Below, one piece after another: positions 60,641-64,000 of a stretch of 64,000 bases of DNA (position 1 is the first letter of the stretch; every line of letters begins with the position of its first letter). Source of the DNA: Acidaminobacter sp. (lineage in GTDB: Bacteria; Bacillota; Clostridia; Peptostreptococcales; Acidaminobacteraceae); assembly GCF_030247605.1 (NCBI RefSeq), contig NZ_JAOTSB010000002.1, positions 248,001-312,000 on the forward strand, written 5' to 3'. The translations under genes were made by a program, and so were the position numbers. Below the pieces are notes generated by a model, which worked only from the letters and a program-made list of their open reading frames with translations, was not told the DNA's origin and ran no database searches.

Positions 60641-61225
60641 CTAAAGCATTGGCTCTACAATTTCTGAGTGCTTAAAGCCATTAGGTACGTTGATGCAAAG
60701 GACTTTGACCATTCGACTGGTATAGTTGGCCCAGTTGTGAACCGTATTGGACTCAAAGTGTGCGCAGTCTCCGGGATACAGTTCAAAGCGTTCATTATTC
60801 AAATATAAGGTGAAGATGCCTTCCAGAACGTAAATGAATTCTTCTCCTTCATGTTGGTAAGGCGAGAGCAGTTCATCTTCTGACTTAGGCAATATTTCAA
60901 TGACGCGCGGCAAAATATCCCTGTTTTCCAGGTCATTGCTCAAATGATAGTGAATGAAGTGCGCGCTGTCTACCCTGGCGACTTCTCTCTCGAAAGAGCG
61001 CATGATGACGTCATTGCTCCGCTTTTTAAGCGGAAAGAAATAGGAAAGATCCACATCCAGAGCCCTAGCGATTTTTTCCAGAGACGTGATCGCCAGAGCT
61101 GTCAGTCCGCGTTCAACCTGAGAAAGAAATCCAATGGACAATTCTGTCATTTCACTGAGTTCTTTCAAGGTCATTTTTTTAGATAAACGCAGATCCTTGA
61201 TTTTATCTCCAATATTATTAGGCAT
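60641..61225 (-). CDS. XRE-family regulator with cupin domain
   Basis: A 194-residue regulator. A helix-turn-helix of the XRE type is at about 5-65 (IKDLRLSKKMTLKELSEMTELSIGFLSQVERGLTALAITSLEKIA). A C-terminal cupin_2 domain is at about 120-185 (YQHEGEEFIYVLEGIFTLYL, YPGDCAHFESNTVHNWANY). Such proteins sense small metabolites such as polyamines or amino acids. GGAG at seven bases supports the ATG at 61225 over the GTG at 61231. It lies next to glutaminase but is separate from it by 115 bases; control of that gene is a guess. Confidence 0.92.
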   Translation of the reverse strand: MPNNIGDKIKDLRLSKKMTLKELSEMTELSIGFLSQVERGLTALAITSLEKIARALDVDLSYFFPLKKRSNDVIMRSFEREVARVDSAHFIHYHLSNDLENRDILPRVIEILPKSEDELLSPYQHEGEEFIYVLEGIFTLYLNNERFELYPGDCAHFESNTVHNWANYTSRMVKVLCINVPNGFKHSEIVEPML

Positions 61226-61340
61226 AGTCACGCTCCATCCATTAGACTTACTCTCATTATAAACCTATATTAAAATTATTTCCATGTTTTTACGTTATTT
61301 TTTAATCAAGTTAAACAATTTCTTTTATTCGCCTTATTAA

Positions 61341-62255
61341 TTAAAATATATTCAAATCATAGGTGTCAGATAAATCCTTCAGCATTTTGATGCCTACCAC
61401 TGAGTTCCCTTTTGAATCCAGCGCCGGTCCATAGACGCCAATGCCCATTCGCCCAGGTGCGACACCCATGATGCCGCCGCCTACACCGGACTTCGCCGGG
61501 ATACCGACTTGAATCGCGAACTCCCCGGAGCCATCATACATGCCGCAGGTCACCATATAGGCCTTCGCAATCTTGGCGTATTCTCTCGGGAAGAGTTGTT
61601 CCCCCGTCTCATAGGATTTGCCGTCAAGGGCCAGCACCATTGCCATATTGGCCAGGTCAGAGCAAGTCAGGCTGACTGAGCACTGGCTGAAATAGACTTC
61701 CAAAACATCATTTGGATCCTGATCAAGGTTTTCCATAGCCCGAAGAAAATGGGCAATAGACCGGTTTCTGTGACCGGTTTCCTTTTCGCTCTGATATACC
61801 CTTCTGTCAATCTCAATGCTGGGGTTATGAGCGATTTTCCTCATAAATGCCAGCAGACGTTCTATCTTGTGCGCTGGCGAGTCGCCTTTAATCAAAGCAG
61901 CAATCGAAATTGCGCCGGCATTGATCATAGGATTGAACGGCTTGTGCTTTTCGTAGGTTTCAAGTCGAATCATGGAGTTAAAGGGATCTCCCGTAGGTTC
62001 TTTCCCAACTTTTTCAAAGATTTTGTCCATACCCCAGTCCATCAATGCCAGAATCAGCACAATAGGCTTGGAGACACTCTGCATGGTAAATTTAACATTG
62101 GCATCCCCTGCACAATACAGACTGTCTTGCCTTCTAACACAAATCCCTATCCCATCAGGACTGACTTTAGCAAGCTCGGGGATATAGGTGGCGACTTTCC
62201 CGTCTCGAGAGGACGGACCATATTTTTTTACCAGTTCCAATAAGTAATCCTGCAT
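61341..62255 (-). CDS. glsA: Glutaminase
   Basis: A 304-residue serine-dependent beta-lactamase-like glutaminase that converts glutamine to glutamate and ammonia. The catalytic S-x-x-K is Ser60-Val-Ser-Lys63 in QSVSKP. NPMINAGAISIAALI and SGVGGGIMGVAPGRMGIGVYGPALDSKGNSV are typical. Its ATG has no good ribosome-binding site of its own and shares a base with the stop of a nine-codon leader ORF. Confidence 0.96.
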   Translation of the reverse strand: MQDYLLELVKKYGPSSRDGKVATYIPELAKVSPDGIGICVRRQDSLYCAGDANVKFTMQSVSKPIVLILALMDWGMDKIFEKVGKEPTGDPFNSMIRLETYEKHKPFNPMINAGAISIAALIKGDSPAHKIERLLAFMRKIAHNPSIEIDRRVYQSEKETGHRNRSIAHFLRAMENLDQDPNDVLEVYFSQCSVSLTCSDLANMAMVLALDGKSYETGEQLFPREYAKIAKAYMVTCGMYDGSGEFAIQVGIPAKSGVGGGIMGVAPGRMGIGVYGPALDSKGNSVVGIKMLKDLSDTYDLNIF

Positions 62256-62284
62256 TATTTGCGGCTTACATTATGCGGACGCAT
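62255..62284 (-). CDS. Nine-codon leader ORF coupled to glsA
   Basis: ATG at 62284 reads MRPHNVSRK and stops at TAA, whose last base begins the glsA ATG (TAATG). GGAGAGAAGG lies seven bases before this ATG, which is the only good ribosome-binding site here. Translation of glsA therefore probably depends on termination and reinitiation. The peptide itself may have no function. Confidence 0.5.
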   Translation of the reverse strand: MRPHNVSRK

Positions 62285-62540
62285 ACTCAAGCCTTCTCTC
62301 CTCTTCAAAATATTTTATGTATGGACCTTTTAAGCCGGAAAAACCGTTTGCCTTGCTATATTTTAGAATTTGTTTCGTTTTAAAAGATTTTTTCAGTTGT
62401 TTTAAATATAAAAACATCTTTTTTTGTTTAATTCATCTATTACATCATAATTGCAAGGAGCTTTCATTTCAAGTATTTTTCGAAGAAACGCCTCATAAGT
62501 TTTTACTCGCTCTCTCACCCTACCCGTACTGATCAATTCA
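62285..62540. other. AT-rich intergenic region between glsA and modA
   Basis: The glsA ribosome-binding site region is at the left edge. The rest is AT-rich with no open frame, repeat or hairpin that I can support. It must hold the glsA promoter, but I see no clear -35/-10 pair. Confidence 0.5.
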
Positions 62541-62549
62541 TGCTATAAT
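62541..62549 (+). promoter_or_regulatory. Extended -10 promoter of modA
   Basis: TGCTATAAT is an extended -10 (TG-n-TATAAT). No good -35 is present. A hairpin (CGGCACA/TGTGTCG, about 62561-62580) lies just downstream of the predicted start. Confidence 0.6.
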
Positions 62550-62596
62550 GACAACAGAATTCGGCACAATCTCCTGTGTCGATTCATTTTAACCAC

Positions 62597-62620
62597 CGTT
62601 ATACTTTAGAATACATAACG
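62597..62620 (+). promoter_or_regulatory. ModE-like operator before modA
   Basis: CGTTATA at 62597 and TACATAACG at 62612 form an inverted repeat spanning 24 bases. Its arms match the molybdate-responsive ModE box of E. coli modA (CGTTATAT...TACATAACG, from memory). It ends right at the ribosome-binding site AAGGAGCC, so a bound ModE would block the transcript in progress. No modE gene is in the window. Confidence 0.6.
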
Positions 62621-62633
62621 AAGGAGCCTCCCC

Positions 62634-63485
62634 ATGAAGACTACGATCCATAGACCCAATACCACCGGCGCGTTATCGAGGGCACACAGCTTTCAACCTG
62701 CCTGTTCGCAGCGTCACCCCAAAATAAGATCTCTAATCCTGTTCCTCCTTGCCGCAGTCACCTTTACCCTCGCCGGCTGCAGTGCCTCCAGTGAAAAAAC
62801 GGAGCTTATTATGGGTGCTGCCTCTTCCCTGACCGAACCTCTAAATGAGCTCTCCGAGCTCTACGCCTTGAAAACCGGCGTCCGCCCCCAAATTTCCTTT
62901 GCGTCGTCGGGCACACTCAGAAAACAGGCTGAGGAAGGCGCACCCTTTGATCTGCTTTTACTTGCCTCCACCTCAGATCTTGATGCCTTGTCTGACGCGG
63001 GCCTTCTCCTTGAAGCTTCCAGGCGCGACCTCTTAAGCAATCAAATTTGTTTTATCTCCACACATCTGGAGATCCCCGCGTCACTCGAAACACTTCCAGA
63101 CCTTCTTGAAATGTCCGAACGCATCACACTGGGCGACCCGGCCAGTGTCCCCGTGGGCAAATACGCTGCCCAGTCCCTCGAGAGTCTGGGCGTCTCTCAT
63201 CTAATTGAAGATAAGAAACTCTATGCCAAAGACGCTCGACAAGTTCTGCAATATTTGAACTCAGGTGCAGTCGACGCCGGATTTGTCTTCGCAACGGATG
63301 TCGCTCTGCTGGAAATCGAAGTATCCACGCTGATCCTGCCCGACCATACACACCAGCCAATCCTCTATCCTGCCGCCCTAATTTCAGACAGCCCTGAAGC
63401 CGCGGCGTTCCTGGAATTCCTGAGCAGTGAGGAAGCCCTTTCCGTTTTTAAGTCCTATGGCTTTTCCATACCAGACCAAAATTGA
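62634..63485 (+). CDS. modA: Molybdate ABC transporter substrate-binding lipoprotein ModA
   Basis: A 283-residue periplasmic-type binding protein anchored as a lipoprotein. The signal has an unusually long, polar N-region (about 32 residues) before the hydrophobic stretch; the lipobox is TLAGC with Cys49. ModA text is clear: MGAASSLTEPLNELSELY, FASSGTLRKQAEEGAPFDLLLLAS, GDPASVPVGKYAAQSLESLG and LNSGAVDAGFVFATD. AAGGAG precedes the ATG. modB follows 22 bases later. Confidence 0.94.
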   Translation: MKTTIHRPNTTGALSRAHSFQPACSQRHPKIRSLILFLLAAVTFTLAGCSASSEKTELIMGAASSLTEPLNELSELYALKTGVRPQISFASSGTLRKQAEEGAPFDLLLLASTSDLDALSDAGLLLEASRRDLLSNQICFISTHLEIPASLETLPDLLEMSERITLGDPASVPVGKYAAQSLESLGVSHLIEDKKLYAKDARQVLQYLNSGAVDAGFVFATDVALLEIEVSTLILPDHTHQPILYPAALISDSPEAAAFLEFLSSEEALSVFKSYGFSIPDQN

Positions 63486-63507
63486 CGTATTCCCCTGAAT
63501 TGGAGTG

Positions 63508-64000
63508 ATGACCTTGTCCCAGCCCCTGATCCTCAGTGCGGTCCTGCTTTCCCTGAGAATAGCAGCCCTGTCGACCATACTCACCGGCCTCCTGGGTACC
63601 TTGCTCGCCCGAAAATTGTCTCAGACAAAAAAAACTTCCTTTAGAATCATTGAAACCCTGGTAGTTTTGCCGATGGTTCTGCCACCCTCCATTGTAGGTT
63701 ACCTGCTTCTTCTGTCTTTAGGAAAAAACAGCTGGCTGGGAAGCTTAATTTATGCAGCCACCGGTAAAACACTCCTTTTCAGCTGGTCAGCCGCCGTCAT
63801 TGCAGCGGTTATTGTCTCCCTCCCCTTGATGTATCAAAGCGCCCGCGCCGGATTTCAAGGCGTGGATCAACGTCTTGAAAACGCCGCCAGGACCTTGGGG
63901 GCCAGCGAATGGCATATTTTCACCGAGATCACGCTTCCTCTGGCTAGACCTAAACTACTGACTGGACTCGCGCTGTCTTTCGCTCGTGCCATTGGAGAAT
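63508..64000 (+). CDS. modB: Molybdate ABC transporter permease ModB, cut by window end
   Basis: The first 164 residues of an ABC permease, with membrane segments and no stop before the window end. RIAALSTILTGLLGTLLAR and LPMVLPPSIVGYLLLL are typical of ModB. The EAA loop is ENAARTLGASEWHIFTEITLP, and LARPKLLTGLALSFARAIGE continues the motif. GGAG is only two bases before the ATG; a TTG two codons later has better spacing and could be the true start. It belongs to modAB(C). Confidence 0.92.
   Translation, partial: MTLSQPLILSAVLLSLRIAALSTILTGLLGTLLARKLSQTKKTSFRIIETLVVLPMVLPPSIVGYLLLLSLGKNSWLGSLIYAATGKTLLFSWSAAVIAAVIVSLPLMYQSARAGFQGVDQRLENAARTLGASEWHIFTEITLPLARPKLLTGLALSFARAIGE

Overview
The window reads as chromosomal DNA of an anaerobic, low-to-mid-GC Firmicute of the class Clostridia. 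Supporting evidence: the mreBCD-mrdA-minCDE-rodA block runs straight into two TIGR-type radical SAM genes, RNase G and rplU-prp-rpmA-obgE; L27 carries the Firmicute N-terminal extension with its Prp protease beside it; a complete six-gene Rnf complex is in rnfCDGEAB order; T-box leaders are present; and Shine-Dalgarno sequences are strong. Amino-acid degradation genes (histidine, threonine, glutamine) suggest an amino-acid fermenter. The genus is not determinable from the window; a Fusibacter/Acidaminobacter-like organism is a guess. No phage, CRISPR array or intact insertion sequence is visible.

Layout. (1) 1-18708, all minus strand: a T-box leader cut by the window edge, then rsfS-yqeK-nadD-yhbY-obgE, rpmA-prp-rplU with its own promoter and leader, RNase G, a radical SAM pair, rodA, minECD, a PBP2 of unusual size, mreDCB, radC, maf and a small membrane protein. 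This is ribosome assembly plus cell shape and division. (2) 18918-24164: the Rnf ferredoxin:NAD+ oxidoreductase operon with terminator, strong promoter and a Rex-like operator. (3) 24355-32318: a lipoprotein, tRNA-Leu(GAG), coaE, polA, and an ECF sigma/anti-sigma pair preceded by a promoter of ECF type that probably drives itself. (4) 32331-41302: an LTA-synthase-like protein with a degenerate GDPD-like tail, tRNA-Leu(CAA), a metallo-beta-lactamase protein, a two-component system followed by HtrA, and a LysR regulator. (5) 41304-48472: M18 aminopeptidase, DUF896, YgiQ with a repeat tail, a MocR regulator, a candidate 6S RNA, and an RluA-type pseudouridine synthase. (6) 48614-58805: fabI, a YtvI-like permease, a large glutamine synthetase, DegV, and a threonine/histidine catabolism cluster (tdh-ftcD-hutI-fchA), then MgtC. 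(7) 58828-64000: asnS behind an Asn T-box, an XRE-cupin regulator, glutaminase with a coupled leader ORF, and a molybdate transporter modA-modB (cut by the window end) behind a ModE-like operator.

How the parts fit: Rnf links reduced ferredoxin from amino-acid fermentation to NADH and an ion gradient. The hut-type genes pass the formimino group to tetrahydrofolate. Glutaminase and glutamine synthetase handle nitrogen in opposite directions. The clearest items of regulatory interest are the 6S-like RNA, the Rex-like and ModE-like sites, the ECF promoter and the HtrA direct repeats. The most unusual protein is the LTA-synthase/GDPD-like fusion. Nothing in the window is clearly a wholly new system.
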